From Rhynchonema sp. JSB1_4 (taxonomy: Eukaryota > Nematoda > Chromadorea > Monhysterida > Xyalidae): a stretch of 64,000 nt of DNA. Position numbers and translations under genes: made by a program. The notes under the pieces are model-generated. The model saw only the letters and a list, made by a program, of their open reading frames with translations. It did no database searches and was not told the DNA's origin. The stretch covers positions 39,104 to 103,103 of the forward strand of contig JASAMV010000360.1 in the NCBI GenBank assembly GCA_030248065.1. The letters run 5' to 3'. Positions within the stretch are counted from its first letter, which is position 1. Each line of letters opens with the position of its first letter. Below, piece by piece: positions 62,917 to 64,000 of this stretch.

Positions 62917-63430
62917 ACACGAAAAACAAAAGTGACGCCAGATGTAAACATACAATGAAGAACATTATAAATATAATGGCCTTAACGGCAAAGAGCTTTG
63001 CTTATGGTCAAATTCACAAGCGTAGTAAACAAAATAACGACGATAAGGATATGATATTTTAACATACGTATATTTTATTATGCATGCAGTACGTCATAAT
63101 CAGGTGTGAGAACAAAACAGTCGGCAACAAAATTTTGTGATTGGATTAGATCTTATAATGTACCTCTTTCGTAACTTGCTTAAAAACAGTCTATAAGAAA
63201 TTAAACATATTAACTGATATGGATGAAATCGACTGTTTCCTGATACCGAACGAATGACACTGGTCAGGGTCGGAATACGTTTAGTTGAAGGCAGAGCAAA
63301 ACAATCCTGATTTAACGCGTCAGATTAGATACGATTCGATCCGATGGCCAAGAACGGCATCTGGTTGTTTAATGTTGATATACTGTATGTATACATGTAA
63401 TATGTATCGACCTGCTTGTATGTGAAACAT

Positions 63431-64000
63431 CTACATGTTCGTAAACAGCGCGTCATCGACTTGATGTGGCAGTGTGACCTTTAGTTTCAGATTGCCTTCC
63501 ATTGCTCGCTCAATGGTCTGTCGGGCGAATGTGTTGCCCGACCAACACCGACGACTGACGCCGTTGTTCACGTCCCACAACAACATTTGCTCGGCACGAC
63601 GTGATGCGTCCTGTTGAAATAACGCTAGGAAAGTTGTTTGGTCTTAGGCCTCGATTTAAAGTTGAATACAGTGCAAAGAACAACACCCAACAACACAGTT
63701 CAATACAGTGCGGTATCGTAGGATATATATTGAGGATATGATTTATTATACGCACGTTTCGGCACGATTATATTTTTTGCTCGTTGCGTTTTGGGGCCCG
63801 AGTTCAACACTTGGGCTTGTATAGGTATAGGGTTGGACTCAGGCCTACGCTTTTATCCCCAGCTGATGCGGCCCAATCTAATACCATAACATTGGCTAAA
63901 GTAGAAAAACACTTAATGTATGTACCTGTCCTTAAAACATTTTCGACAGCTGTTTCATCGCTGCAAGTTTTCAGTTCACCTCAGTTCCATCGAGCACCAG
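63431..64000 (-). CDS. 3' end of an unrecognised gene entering from the right edge
   Basis: The last exon is 63610-63431: after a TTCAACAG acceptor, 59 codons and TAG (start DASRRAEQMLLWDVNNGVSR, end VDDALFTNM). Coding-like composition and a clean acceptor support it. A preceding exon probably ends at 63980 with a GTGAAC donor (64000-63980, LVLDGTE), which joins in phase 0. The peptide is soluble-looking and charged. I recognise no domain. Confidence 0.6.

Noticed and set aside
1..64000. CRISPR arrays, operons or other prokaryotic systems
   Set aside because: Spliced genes with signal peptides, cadherin repeats and TATA/AATAAA signals show this is animal nuclear DNA. No regularly spaced repeat array was found.

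Overview
The window is nuclear DNA from an invertebrate animal. Its protein-coding genes are split into many short exons by mostly short GT-AG introns. Recognisable products are a large cadherin with a membrane-adjacent domain and one transmembrane helix, a GABA-type SLC6 transporter, and single-domain granulins. Degenerate TTAGGC hexamer arrays lie in several introns. That hexamer is the nematode telomere repeat, so a nematode or a related ecdysozoan is my best guess, but the sequence does not settle the taxon.

Layout. 1-153 (minus) is the 5' coding end of a gene that runs off the left edge. About 154-21,200 has no supportable gene. It holds an exact 142-bp duplication (1203-1344 and 2895-3036), a 35-bp tandem duplication, a hAT-type MITE (7338-7696, 8-bp target duplication) and long stretches rich in GTAC, AGGTRC and TACGGTA words. 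21,235-27,140 carries a tandem pair of paralogous five-exon minus-strand genes for small cysteine-rich type I membrane proteins (183 aa each). Almost all of the spacer between them is a 2.37-kb imperfect palindrome.

27,704-45,237 (minus) is one 44-exon gene for a 1,931-aa cadherin whose architecture (about 11 ectodomain repeats, a ferredoxin-like membrane-adjacent domain, one TM, a short tail) matches PCDH15/Cad99C. Every splice phase in my model joins up. Its 5.8-kb intron 33 contains a complete three-exon gene on the same strand (30,955-32,851) for a 418-aa protein I do not recognise. Other introns contain MITEs and foldbacks.

48,570-54,153 (minus) is a 15-exon, 631-aa SLC6 transporter closest to the GAT (GABA) branch, with another hAT-type MITE in intron 2. 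54,154-58,500 has no supportable gene and includes a cluster of nested palindromes at 57,782-58,361. On the plus strand, 58,568-58,752 is an orphan granulin exon followed closely by a second copy of the first hAT-type MITE, and 62,037-62,665 is an intact three-exon secreted granulin gene with a TATA box. 63,431-64,000 (minus) holds the last exon, and probably part of the one before it, of a gene entering from the right.

The genes do not form a pathway or operon. The most notable content is the same-strand nested gene, the complete PCDH15-like cadherin, the duplicated cysteine-rich membrane-protein genes, and the density of hairpin-forming non-autonomous elements.
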